Source: Bos javanicus (lineage: Eukaryota > Chordata > Mammalia > Artiodactyla > Bovidae). From it: a DNA stretch of 64,000 nt. This document shows, piece by piece, positions 44,346 to 54,890 of the stretch (positions within the stretch are counted from its first letter, which is position 1; each line of letters opens with the position of its first letter). Location: contig NC_083871.1 of NCBI RefSeq assembly GCF_032452875.1, positions 6,485,692-6,549,691 of the forward strand, given 5' to 3'. The notes below the pieces were generated by a model. The model searched no databases and was not told where the DNA came from. It saw only the letters and a program-made list of their open reading frames with translations. The position numbers were made by a program, and so were the translations under genes.

Positions 44346-45897
44346 TATATATGAAGTTTGCTGAAGAAGAAAAAAATGGGGTCTTTTTTTTTTGCAAAGT
44401 AATAGGTTATAAAAGTGAAAATTAAAGGAACAATAGAGGACTTAAAAATTTTTTTTTTAATTAAAAAAAAAAGAATGATCTTAAAAATAATAAAAATATA
44501 TCTAGGACTTTCTTGATTTTTTTGTGGGTGTTGTGGGTTCAGTTCATTTTTGGCTAGTTCCTTGGTCAGACTTATATTTCTCAAGATCTGTAGGCCCCTT
44601 CCTATGTAGTCTGTAGTAACCACAGGGTTTTGATCTATTGCCTGTAGCTTCCAAGGCGTTTCCCTCTGTTATATCTTCTTCTGTTTGCTAGTCTCTTCAG
44701 TATCTGGTTTCCGCCCTGACACAAAGGGCACGGTGGAGGACACTTTTTTTTTTTTTTTTAGGCTTACTTGTTCAGTCGCGCTGTGGGGAGGGAGGGAGGG
44801 ATGCTGCAAACAAATAACACTGGTGTGGGCTCGCAGTGCCTCAGCCACCCTGGGTCTGCCCCCGCTCACGGCGCATGTAGCCTCCCTGTCCACACTGCTC
44901 GGACTCTAGGTTGTTCCGCTGGGAACAATCCGAGGCTGGCCCTGGGCTGCATGCACCTCCCAGGTCCAAGCCGCTCAGGTTCAGGCACTCGGGTAGTCCT
45001 CAGAGGCGCAGACTCAGTTGGGCCTGCGTTTTGTGCTCTTCCCAGGTCCGAGCAGCTCAGGTGATGAGGTGTTTGGCGAGCGCCAATGCTGCGACTTATC
45101 ACCTCCCCGCCACTCGGTTATCTGGGTGTAAAACCGGTGCACCTTCTCAGGCAGATGTTGACCGTCCAGACCCCCAAGAAGTTTTAGTTAGCAAAGAAGC
45201 CTGCTTACAGTTTTATAGATAATGTCTCTCTGGGGCTGCGATTGCCCCCTTCTGGCTCTGGCTGCCTGTCACCGGAGGGGGAAGGTCTGCAGCCGGCTAT
45301 CTCTGTTCAGTCCTTTGTTCCGTGTGCGGGCCTGGCGGTCTTAGGTTAGGGCTGGCTTTTTGCGTGGTAGATATCCCACAGTCTGGTTTGCTAGCCCAAA
45401 TTATTTCGCTCAGATAGCGCTCAGGGTATTCAGGCCAGATTCTTACTCTCAGCGATGCAGCCCACACCGCACCTCCCTGCCCAGACCCTGCTTGCTAATG
45501 GCGGATGCAGGCGTCTGCGCTGCTTCTCCGCTGGGGGAGTTACCATAGGGCTCCCAATCTGCGAGTTTTAATTGTTTATTTATTTTTTCTCCCTGTTATG
45601 TTGCCCTCTGTGCTTCCAAAGCTCGGCACAGATTCGGCAGTGAGAAGGTTTCCTGGTGTTTGGAAACTTCTCTCTTTTTAAGATTCCCTTCCCGGGACGG
45701 AACTCCGTCCCTCCCTCTTTTGTCTTTTTTGTCTTTAATATTTTTTCCTACCTCCTTTTGAAGAGTTGGGTTGCTTTTCTGGGTGCCTGATGTCCTCTGC
45801 CGGCATTCAGAAGTTGTTTTGTGGAATTTACTCGAGGTTTAAATGCTCTTTTGATGAATTTGTGGGGGAGAAAGTGTTCTCCCTGTCCTACTCCTCC

Positions 45898-45907
45898 GCC
45901 ATCTTGG
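45898..45907 (-). promoter_or_regulatory. YY1-type site at the L1 5' end
   Basis: The minus strand reads CCAAGATGGC within the first 25 bases of the element. In human L1 a site of this sequence at this place directs accurate start-site choice. Function here is inferred. Confidence 0.75.
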
Positions 45908-45929
45908 CTCCTCCCCCACCAATGCATTT

Positions 45930-46361
45930 AAATCAGGATATCTTTTTCCATGTTTCACTTTCAGCCTCTCAGTGAAGTGTACTTAAATCTAAAGTTAATC
46001 TCTGTAGATAGCATGTAGTTGGACATCTTGTTTTATCCATTAAGCAATGGTATATTTTTCACTAGAGAATTTAATTGGTTTATGTTTATGGTTATTATTG
46101 ATAGGTAAGGGCCTACAGTTGTCATTTTGTTAATTATTTTATGTATGTTTTGTAGTTCCTTTGTTCCTTTCTTCCAGTGTTGCTGTCTTTTTTATTTGAT
46201 GCTTTTTTTTTTGCATTGATACTCTTTGATTCCTTTCTTTTTTAAAAAGTTATTTTCTTTGTTGTTACCATCAAGCTTATATATAAATATTTTAGTTATA
46301 ATAGTCTATTTTAATCTGATAACTTCAATTGCATACAAAAGTCTATATTTATACTCATCCC
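45930..46361 (-). mobile_element. Old L1, continuation beyond the full-length L1
   Basis: AATCAGGATATCTTTTTCCATG and GATAGCATGTAGTTGGACAT are old L1 text that lies upstream (5') of the 36931-37491 block, so the young L1 interrupts the old one. Confidence 0.8.
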
Positions 46362-46370
46362 TGACCTGGT

Positions 46371-46929
46371 GCAGCCATGAAATTAAAAGACGCTTACTCC
46401 TTGGAAGGAAAGTTATGACCAACCTAGACAGCATATTCAAAAGCAGAGACATTACTTTGCCAACAAAGGTCCATCTAGTCAAGGCTATGGTTTTTCCTGT
46501 GGTCATGTATGGATGTGAGACGTTGGACTGTGAAGAAGGCTGAGCACTGAAGAATTGATGCTTTTGAAGTGTGGTGTTGTAGAAGACTCTTGAGAGTCCC
46601 TTGGACTGCAAGGAGATTCAACCAGTCCATTCTAAAGGAGATCAGTCCTAGGTGTTGTTTGGAAGGAATGATGCTAAAGCTGAAACTCCAGTACTTTGGC
46701 TACCTCATGCGAAGAGTTGACTCATTGGAAAAGACTGATGCTGGGAGGGATTGGGGGCAGGAGGAGAAGGGGACGACAGAGGATGAGATGGCTGGATGGC
46801 ATCACCGACTTGATGGACGTGAGTTTGGGTGAACTCCGGGAGTTAGTGATGGACAGGGAGGCCTGGTGTGCTGCAATTCATTGGGTTGCAAAGAGTTGGA
46901 CACGACTGAGTGAATGAACTGAACTGAAC
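46371..46929 (+). mobile_element. BovB LINE, 3' end, 0.56 kb
   Basis: Plus-strand copy starts GCAGCCATGAAATTAAAAGA, contains the C-terminal domain coding text (HEIKRRLLLGRKVMTNLDS in one frame, LRVPWTARR in the next) and ends AACTGAACTGAACTGAAC. The target duplication TGACCTGGT lies at 46362-46370 and 46930-46938. 5'-truncated. Confidence 0.95.
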
Positions 46930-46938
46930 TGACCTGGT

Positions 46939-47490
46939 ATGTTATTGACGTCACAATTTGCATCTTTTGTATTGTGTATGTAATTACAGATTTTTATACT
47001 TTTTTCTCTTTATTTTTATACTTTTTTCTCTAACTTTTCTGCTGGTTTAAAATGTGATTTGTGTGTCATCCTTATAGTATTACATTATTCTGTATTTGCT
47101 GTGAGATTTATACTTTTTTATGTTGCTTTTAAATGCTCTTCAATTTGTTTGTTGGACTCTCTTTAGCACTTCTTATAAGGCAGTACACTCACCAGGGCAG
47201 AGCCCTGAGATGCTCAGACTTCTAGTGGTATTAAACTCTTTCATTTTTTGTTCATCAAGGAAATTCTTCATGTCTCCTTCATTTTAAAAATATAATTTAA
47301 AGATATATACATATATATTATATACTTTTATAGATATATGGTTTTGCAGATGTATGCTTGTATATATAGCTCGGACTTCTAGTGCTTAAATGCTTAAACG
47401 TTAAATGCTTTCACGTTTGTTTGTCTAGGAAATTATTCACGTCTCCTTCATTTAAAATGATAGTTTTACAGATATATACACTTTTACAGA
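46939..47490 (-). mobile_element. Old L1, ORF1-side part, with a diverged tandem duplication
   Basis: The segment at 47213-47312 (CAGACTTCTAGTGGTATTAA) recurs diverged at 47370-47470 (CGGACTTCTAGTGCTTAAAT), each ending in a CTCCTTCATTTAAA-type block. TA/CA repeats follow. Confidence 0.65.
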
Positions 47491-47507
47491 TATATATATA
47501 TATACAC

Positions 47508-47551
<44 letters not shown>
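47491..47551. repeat. TA/CA microsatellite
   Basis: TATATATA, then CACACATACATACATA, then a (CA)n run of about 14 units, ending where the inverted BovB begins. Confidence 0.95.
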
Positions 47552-47552
<1 letters not shown>

Positions 47553-48557
47553 GCTTCTCCATATTTGGCTGCAATAGAATCAATCTGATTTTGGTACTGT
47601 CTATTTGGTGATGTCTACATGTAGAGTCATCTCTTTTGTGGTTGGAAAAGTTTGTTTGCTATGACCAGTGTGTTCTCTGGACAAAACTCTGTTAGCCTTG
47701 CCCTGCTTCATTTTGTAATCCAAGGCCAAACTTACCTGTTACTTTTAAGTATCTCTTGACTTCTTATTTTTGCATTCTAATCTCTTATGATGAAAAGGGC
47801 ATCTTTTTTTGGTGTTATTTCTGGAAGGTCTTGTAAGTCTTCATAGAACTGTTTAACTTCAGCTTCTTCAGCATTCATCATTCAGCAGTAGTTGGGGCAT
47901 AGACTTGGATTACTGTTACATTGAATGATTTGCCTTGGAAATGAATCAAGTCATTCTGTCATATTTGAAAATGCACCCAAGTTACTGCATTTTGAATTCT
48001 TTTGTTGACATTGAGGGCTACTCCATTTCTTCTAAAAGATTCTTGGCTGTAGAAGTTGATAGAATGGTAATCTGAATTAAATTCAACCATTCATGTCCAT
48101 TTTAGTTCACTGATTCCTTAGATGTCAGTGTTCACCTTTGCCATCTCCTGTTGACCATGTCCAATTTACCTTGATTCATGGACCTCATGTTCCAGGTTCC
48201 TATGCAATATTATACAGCATTGGACTTTGCTTTCACCACTAGGCACATCCACAATTGAACATCATTTATGCTTTTGTCCAGCCACTTCATTATTTCTGGA
48301 GGTATTAGTAATTGCCCCCAACTCTTCTCAGGTAGCACATTAGGGGGCTACTCCCTAATGGAGGATTCACATCATATCTTTTTGCCTTTTCATACTGTTC
48401 ATGGGGTTCTCACAGCAAGAACCCTGGAGTGGTTTGCCATATTCTTCTCCAGAGGAACATATTTTGTCAGAACTCTTCACTATGAACTGTCTTCTTGGGC
48501 AGCTCTGCATGGTTTGGCTTGTGGCTTTGTTGTTATGCATGCTCCTATGCCATGACA
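47552..48557 (-). mobile_element. Old BovB, 5' half in inverted orientation
   Basis: Minus-strand BovB endonuclease region runs from the 5' end near 48440 down to text equal to CAGCCAAATATGGAGAAGCT at 47552. Frames are heavily broken. The remaining BovB follows in plus orientation from 48558, beginning about 45 nt further along the element. This arrangement is the twin-priming inversion form. Confidence 0.8.
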
Positions 48558-49079
48558 GATCATGAGCTCCTTATTGCAGAGTTCAGGCTTAAAGAAAGTA
48601 GGGAAATCCACTAGAACATTCAGGTATGACCTAAATCATATCCCTTATGATTATACAGTGAAGGTGATGAATAGATTCAAGAGATTAGATCTGGTAGACA
48701 GAGTGCCTGAAGAACTATGGACAGAAGTTTGTAATATTGTACAGGAAGCAATGATCAAAACCATCCCAAAGAAAAAGAAATGCAGGAAGGTAAAGTGGTT
48801 ATCTGAGGAGGCTTTACAAATAGCTGAGGAAAGAAGAGAAGCGAAAGGCAAAGTTAAGGGAAAGGTGCACCCAACTGAATACACAGTTCCAGAGAACAGC
48901 AAAGAGAAATAAGAAGACCTTCTTACATGAACAATGCAGAGAAATAGAATGGGAAAGACTAACAATCTCTTCAAGAAAATTGGAGATACCAAGGGAACAT
49001 TTCATCTAAGGATGGATGCAATAAGGGACAGGAATGGTAGGTACCTAACAGAAGCAGAAGAGATTAAGCAGAGGTGGCA
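48558..49079 (+). mobile_element. Old BovB, 3' half, first block
   Basis: Plus-strand text starts GATCATGAGCTCCTTATTGC (end of the endonuclease) and passes through the linker (YDLNHIPYDYTVKVMNRF) to GCAGAGGTGGCA, where an L1 is inserted. It resumes at 50035. Confidence 0.88.
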
Positions 49080-50034
49080 GTTGTTGGTGGAAATGTAATT
49101 GATACAACTACTGCGGAAAACAGTATGGAGATTCCTTAAAAAGCTAGGAATTAAAACTACCATATGACCCAAGAATCCCAGTACTGGGCATAGACCCTGA
49201 GAAAACCAAAAATGAAAAAGACACATGTACCCCAATGTTCATTGCAGCACTATTTACAATAGCTAGAACATGGGCACATTCTAAATGTCCATCAACAGGT
49301 GAACGGATAAAGAAGCTGTGGTACATATGTATAAGCAACTATTACTCAGTCTTAAAAAGGAATGCATGTGAGTCAGTGGTTATGAGGTGGATAAACCTAG
49401 AGCCTATTATACAGAGTGAAGTAAGTCAGAAAGAAAAACAAGTATCATGTATTAATGCATATATATGGAATCTAGAAAGATAGTACTGATGAACCTATTT
49501 GCAGGGCAGCAGTGGAGATGCAGATACAGAGAACGAACTTGTGCACATGGGGCTCAGGGGTGAGGGAAGGAGAGAATGGGACAAATGGAGAGAGCAGCGT
49601 GGAGGAACATACACTACCATATGTGAGATAGATAGCCAGTGGGGATTTGCCTTATGACTCAGGGAACTGAAACGGGCTTGGTGACAATCTAGAGAGGTGG
49701 GATGGGGTGGGATGTATGAAGGAGGTTCAAAAGGGCGTGGACATATGTATACCTATGGCTGATTCATGTTGATCTCTGGTGGAAACCAATACAATATTGT
49801 AAAGCAATTATCCTCCAGTTAAAAATAAATTTTTTACAAAGAGAAAAAACATCTAGTTGAAATTGAGATGTTTTTATGTATAAAATATACATAGAATTTC
49901 AGAGATTTACTGTAAAAATAAAGATGCAAATTATATCAATAATTTTCATTGATTTCATGTTATGATGTATGTTGATATACTGGATTAAATAAAATGTGTT
50001 CCTAAAATAAACTCATTTCACCTGTTTAAAAAAA
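49080..50034 (+). mobile_element. Older L1 3' end with an apparent 3' transduction
   Basis: The plus-strand ORF2 C-terminus (TGTTGGTGGAAATGTAA, FIAALFTIARTWAHSKCP in one frame) and 3'UTR run to about 49845. About 185 bp of unrelated AT-rich sequence then lead to a poly(A) tail at about 50027-50034. The near-exact repeat AGAGGTGGCA / AGAGGTAGCA (49070-49079, 50035-50044) flanks the whole, so the extra segment was probably carried along. Confidence 0.8.
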
Positions 50035-50712
50035 AGAGGTAGCAAGAATACACAGAACTATACAAAAATGGTCTTGATGACCTGGATAACCATGATGATA
50101 TGGTTACCTAAAGCCAGACGTCCTGAAGTATGAAATCAAGTAGGCCTTAGGAAGCATTACTACAACAAAGCTAGTGGAGGTGATGGAATTCTGGCTGAAC
50201 TATTTCTAATCCTAAAAGAGGATGCTGTGAAAGTGCTGCACTCAGTATACAAGCAAATGTGTAAAACTAAACAGAGGCCGCAGGACTGCAGAAGCTCAGT
50301 TTTCATTCCAGGCCCAAAGAAGGACAATGCCAAAGAGTGTTCAGACTACCAACAATTGCACTCATTTCACATGCTAGTAAGGTTATCCTCAAAATCCTTC
50401 AAGCTAGGCTTCAGCAGTACATGAAACAGAAACTTCCAGATGTACAAACTGGGTAAGGAAAGAGGAACAGGAGATCAAATTGCCAACATTTGTTGGATCA
50501 TAGAGAAAGCAAGGGAATTCCTGAATCTACTTCTGCTTCATTGACTACATTAAAGCCTTTGACTGTGTGAATCACAGCAAACTGTGGAAAATAGTTAAAG
50601 AGATGGGAATACAAGACCACCTTACCTGTCTCCTGCGAAACCCATATGAGGGTCAAGAAACAACAGAACTGCACATAGAACAGCACACTGGTTCAGAATT
50701 AGGGAAGGAGTA
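50035..50712 (+). mobile_element. Old BovB, 3' half, second block
   Basis: Plus-strand linker/RT text from AGAGGTAGCAAGAATACACA to the point TTAGGGAAGGAGTA, with RT text near 50500-50690 out of frame (CTTCATTGACTACATTAAAG). It is cut by a younger BovB. Confidence 0.88.
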
Positions 50713-52962
50713 GTTCAGTTCAGTCACTCGGTCGTGTCTGACTCTTTTTGACCCCATGAATTGCAGCACACCAGGCTTCCCTGTCCATCACCAGTTCCCA
50801 GAGTTTACCCAAACTCATGTCCATCGAGTCGGTGATGTCATCCAGCCATCTCATCCTCTGTCGTCCCCTTCTCCTCCTGCCCCTAATCCCTCCCAGCATC
50901 AGGGTCTTTTCCAGTGAGTTAACCCTTCGCATGAGGTGGCCAAAGTATTGGGGTTTCAGCTTCAGCATCATATCTTCCAATGAACACCCAGGACTGATCT
51001 CCTTTAGGAGATCTCTGGTTCCTCTGCCTTTTCTAAAACCGCCTTGAACATCTGGAAATTCACGGTTCACGTACTGTTAAAGGTTGGCTTGGAGAATTTT
51101 AAGCATTACCTTACTCGCGTGTGAGATGAGTGCAATTGTGCGGTAGTTTGAGCATTCTTTGGCATTGCCTTTCTTTGGGATTGGAATGAAAACTAACTTT
51201 TTCCAGTCGTGTGGCCACTGCTGAGTTTTCCAAATTTGCTGGCATGTTGAGTGCAGCACTTTTACAGCATCATCTTTGAGGATTTGAAATAGCTCAACTG
51301 GAATTCCATCATCTCCACTAGCTTTGTTCATAGTGATGCTTTCTAAGGGCCACTTGACTTCACATTCTAGGATGTCTGTCTCTAGATGAGTGTTCACACC
51401 ATCATGATTATCTGGGTCATGAAGATATTTTTTGTATAGTTCTTCTGTGTATTCTTGCCACCTCTTCTTAATATCTTCTGCTTCTGTTAGGTCCATACCA
51501 TTTCTGTCCTTTATTGAGCCCATCTTTGCATGAAATGTTCCCTTGGTATCACTAATATTCTTGAAGAGAACTCTAGTCTTTCCCATTCTGTTATTTTCCT
51601 CTGTTTCTTTGCATTGAATGCTGAGGAAGGCTATCTTATCTCTCCTTGCTATTTTTTGGAACTCTGCATTCAGATGCTTATATCTTTCCTTTTCTCTTTT
51701 GCTTTTCACTTCTCTTCTTTTCACAGCTATTTTAAGGCCTCCTCAGACAGCCATTTTGCTTTTTTGCATTTCTTTTCCATGGGGATGATCTTGATCCCTG
51801 TCTCCTGTACAGTGTCACAAACCTCATTCCATAGTTCATCAGACACTCTATCTAGTCCCTTAAATCTGTTTCTCACTTCCACTGTATAATCATAAGGGAT
51901 TTGATTTAGGTCATACTTGAATGGTCTGGTGGTTTTCCCTACTTTCTTCAAGTCTGAATTTGGCAATAGGAGTTCATGATCTGAGCCACAGTCAGCTCCT
52001 GGTCTTGTTTTTGCTGACTGTATAAAGCTTCTTTGTCTTTGGCTACAAGGAATATAATCAGTCTGATTTCGGTGTTGACCATCTGGTGATGTCCATGTGT
52101 AGAGTCTTCTCTTGTGTTGTTGGAAGAGGGTATTTGCTATGACCAGTGCATTCTCTTGGCAAAACTCTATTAGCCTTTTCCCTGCTTCATACCGTATTCC
52201 AAGGCCAAATTTGCCTGTTACTCCAGGTGTTTCTTGACTTCCTACTTTTGCATTCCAGCCCCCTATAATTAAAAGGACATCTTTTTTGGATGTTAGTTCT
52301 AAAAGGTCTTGTAGATCTTCGTAGAACCGTTCAACTTCAGCTTCTTCAGCATTCCTGGTTGGGGCATAGGCTTGGATCACTGTGATATTGAATGGTTTGC
52401 CTTGGAAATGAACAGAGATCATTCTGTCATTTTTGAGATTGCATCCAGTTACTGCATTTTGGATTCTTTTGTTGACCATGATGGCCACTCCATTTCCTCT
52501 AAGGGATTCCTGCCCACAGTAGTAGATATAATGGTCATCTGAGTTAAAATCACCCATTCCAGTCCATTTGAATTCACTGATTCCTAGAACGTCGACGTTC
52601 ACCTTTGCCATCTCCTGTTTGACCACTCCCAATTTGCCTTGATTCATGGACCTGACATTCCAGGTTCCTATGCAATATTGCTCTTTACAGCTTCGGACCT
52701 TGCTTATATCACCAGTCACATACAGAACTGGGTATTGTTTTTGCTTTGTCTCCATCCCTTCATTCTTTCTGGAGTTATTTCTCCACTGATCTCCAGTAGC
52801 ATATTGGGCACTTACCAACCTGGGGAGTTCCTCTTTCAGTATCCTATCATTTTGCATTTTCATACTGTTCATGGGGTTCTCAAGGCAAGAATACTGAAGT
52901 GGCTTGCCATTCCCTTCCCCTTCGGCAGCTGCCCTGACCTCAGAAGTAGGGAGTGGGAAGGA
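50713..52962 (-). mobile_element. Younger BovB, 2.25 kb, with internal deletion
   Basis: Minus-strand BovB with its 3' end at 50713 and 5' end near 52962. The exact target duplication GGGAAGGAGTA lies at 50702-50712 and 52963-52973. The endonuclease frame is open for over 400 codons (next entry). At about 51010 the RT core is missing: text for GFRKGRGTRD joins directly to LLKEISPGCS. Confidence 0.96.
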
Positions 52963-52995
52963 GGGAAGGAGTAAGGCAAGGCTATATATTGTCAC
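51727..52995 (-). CDS. BovB endonuclease-domain ORF, 422 aa (partial element protein)
   Basis: An uninterrupted frame covers the APE-type endonuclease of a BovB element, which would nick target DNA. Motifs in order: IGTWNVRSMNQGK near residue 108, a conserved Glu in LGISEFKWTG, NGVAIMVNKR, then IIGGWNAKVG where the usual motif has GDWN, RRLYTWTSPDG, and CGSDHELL with the catalytic SDH. The first about 30 residues arise from flanking or 5'UTR sequence, so the listed start is not meaningful. The frame stops before the RT, which lies in another frame and is deleted. Loss of the motif Asp suggests a weak or dead nuclease. Confidence 0.7.
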   Translation of the reverse strand: MTIYSLALLLPSFPLPTSEVRAAAEGEGNGKPLQYSCLENPMNSMKMQNDRILKEELPRLVSAQYATGDQWRNNSRKNEGMETKQKQYPVLYVTGDISKVRSCKEQYCIGTWNVRSMNQGKLGVVKQEMAKVNVDVLGISEFKWTGMGDFNSDDHYIYYCGQESLRGNGVAIMVNKRIQNAVTGCNLKNDRMISVHFQGKPFNITVIQAYAPTRNAEEAEVERFYEDLQDLLELTSKKDVLLIIGGWNAKVGSQETPGVTGKFGLGIRYEAGKRLIEFCQENALVIANTLFQQHKRRLYTWTSPDGQHRNQTDYIPCSQRQRSFIQSAKTRPGADCGSDHELLLPNSDLKKVGKTTRPFKYDLNQIPYDYTVEVRNRFKGLDRVSDELWNEVCDTVQETGIKIIPMEKKCKKAKWLSEEALK

Positions 52996-53850
52996 CCTGC
53001 TTATTTAACTTCTATGCAGAGTACATCATGCAAAAGGCTGGACTGAATGAATCACAAGCTGAAATAAAGATTGCTTGGAGAAATTTCAAAAGCCTCAGAT
53101 ATGCAGATGGTACCATTCTAATGGTAGAAAGTAAAGAGGAACTGAAGAGCCTTTTGATGAATGTGAAAGGGGAGAGTGAAAACCTGGCTTAAAACTCAGC
53201 ATTCAGAAAACTAAAATCATGGCATCCAGTCCCATTACTTCATCGCAAATAGATGGGGAAAAAATGGAAATGGTGACAGATTTTATTTTCTTGGGCTCCA
53301 AAATCACGGCTGATGGTGACTGCAGCCATGATATTTCTTCCTTGCTCCTTGGAAGAAATGCTATGACAAACCTAGACAGTGTATTAAAAAGCAGAGGCAT
53401 CACTTTGCTAATGAAGTTCCATATAGTCAAAGCTATTTTTTTCCCAGTAGTCATGTATGGACATTAGAGTTAGACCATAAAGAAAGCTGAGGGCCAAATA
53501 ATTGGTACTTTCAAATTGTTGTACCAGAGAAGACTCCTGAGAGTCCCTTGGACTGAAAGTATATCAAGCCAGTAAATCCTAAAGGAAATCAACCCTGAAT
53601 ATTCGTTGAAAAGACTGATCTGAAGCTCCATTACTTTGGCCACCTGACACAAGACCCGACTCATTGGAAAAGATCCTCATCCTGGGAAGGATAGAGGGCA
53701 GAAGGATGAAGGGGCAGCAGCAGATGAGAGGTGTAGACAGCATCATGGACTCAGTGAACATGGTGTTGAGCAAACTCTGGCATTTGGTGAAGTACATAGG
53801 GTCACAAAGAAAGGGCCACGACCTAGCAACTGAACAACAGAACAGTCAAT
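52974..53850 (+). mobile_element. Old BovB, 3' half, third block
   Basis: Plus-strand RT and tail text resume with AGGCAAGGCTATATATTGTC, then a degraded catalytic box (RYADGTILMVE at about 53090; YADG where YADD is usual), and run to the 3' end near CACGACCTAGCAACTGAACA at 53830. All frames are broken. Confidence 0.88.
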
Positions 53851-53869
53851 ATTTTTTGTTCATAGCCTT

Positions 53870-54660
53870 GTTTCCGCAGTTTGAATGTATCACCATATAC
53901 TCTCCTAACCTAAAAGGTTTGTGCCAAGAACTCCTCTGATAGTATTATTTGAGGAGGAGGATGTCCCTTTTATTTGATGAATTTCTCTTCTCTAGCTTCT
54001 CTCTTGTTAATGTTAATAACAGTATTTCTTGGTGTGGTTTTCTTTAGGACAATGTATTTGCTTATATCCGAGGTTTATAAATCCGAATGTCCATTCCCTC
54101 TGCAGATTTCTTTGGCATTATTTTTTGAAATAAGCTTACTGGTACTTCCTCTTCTTGAGGGAACTCCCTTAGTGAATGTACTGATTTAGTGATGATGTCA
54201 AGTGAGTTTCATTGGATTTCTTTACTCTTTTCTTCTTTTTGTTTCTGTGACTGGGTCATTTCAAATGATCTGTCCTTAATTCACTGATTCTTTTTTTCTG
54301 TTTGAGTCTGCCTTTGAAACTTTCTCTGTTGAATTTTTAAGTTCAGTCACTATATTCTTCTTGCTAGAATTTCTGTTTAATTCTTTTTTATGGTTTGTGT
54401 TTCTTTGTTCCACTTCTTGGGTTTTGTATGTATCTATATGTATATACGTTGTTTTTTTGATGTTTGTCTCTCAGTGTAGCTTACTGAGTTTCTTTAAGAT
54501 CATTTTGAATTCTTTTTAGGTAATTCATAGATTTTTATGTCTTTGTAGCTGGTTATTTGACCTTTTTTTAGTTCTTCTATGCTCTCATGTTTTCTTGATT
54601 CTTATGATCCTGGTAACCTTGCGTTGGTGCCTGGGCATTTAAAGAAAAGTTTCCTCTTCA
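53870..54660 (-). mobile_element. Old L1, ORF1 region
   Basis: Minus-strand old L1 text around ORF1, for example GATCATTTTGAATTCTTTTTAGG (54498) and GAAACTTTCTCTGTTGAATT (54317). It continues the L1 at 34690-47490. Confidence 0.7.
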
Positions 54661-54671
54661 ATCTTTGTATT

Positions 54672-54890
54672 CTGGCTTCCCAGGTGGCTCAGAGGTTAAA
54701 GCATCTGCCTGCAATGCGGGAGAACTGGGATCGATCCCTGGGTCAGGAAGATCCCCTGGAGAAGGAAATGGCAATCCACTCCAGTATTCTTGCCTGGAGA
54801 ATCCCATGGACGGAGGAGCCTGGTGGGCTACAGTCCATGGGGTCGCAAAGAATCGGACACGACTGAGCGACTTCACTTTCACTTTCCAGG
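54672..54890 (+). mobile_element. Bov-tA SINE, little diverged
   Basis: Head GGCTTCCCAGGTGGCTCAGA, B-box TCGATCCCTGGGTCAGGAAG, body and a CGGACACGACTGAGCGACTT end. Very close to the usual sequence, so probably young. Confidence 0.95.

Larger units (their letters stand above)
37503..45918 (-). mobile_element. Full-length young L1 (8.4 kb) with both ORFs open
   Basis: The element runs on the minus strand from its 5' end at 45918, whose first bases carry GGAGCCAAGATGGC, through a 3.2-kb 5'UTR, ORF1 (42712-41786), a 51-bp spacer, ORF2 (41734-37919) and a 3'UTR to a split poly(A) tail at 37503-37542. It is flanked by an 11-bp target duplication, CCAATGCATTT, at 37492-37502 and 45919-45929. The inferred nick CATTT/AAAT fits L1 endonuclease preference. 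It lies antisense to the host gene in its second visible intron. Both ORFs are uninterrupted, which is rare. Two catalytic motifs in ORF2 are altered, so autonomous activity is doubtful. Confidence 0.97.
42713..45918 (-). promoter_or_regulatory. L1 5'UTR with internal promoter
   Basis: The 3.2-kb region upstream of ORF1 serves as the internal RNA polymerase II promoter of L1. The first about 1.2 kb (44740-45918) is GC- and CpG-rich. A YY1-type CAAGATGGC core lies at 45898-45907, next to the 5' end, where it sets the transcription start in other L1s. The 3' part holds two tandem arrays (43261-43690 and 43711-44345). Much longer than the human 0.9-kb 5'UTR. Confidence 0.85.

Noticed and set aside
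44669..45222. Overlapping open stretches on both strands in a GC-rich region
   Set aside because: They lie in the L1 5'UTR, where high GC makes stops rare. No known L1 coding product matches in these frames.
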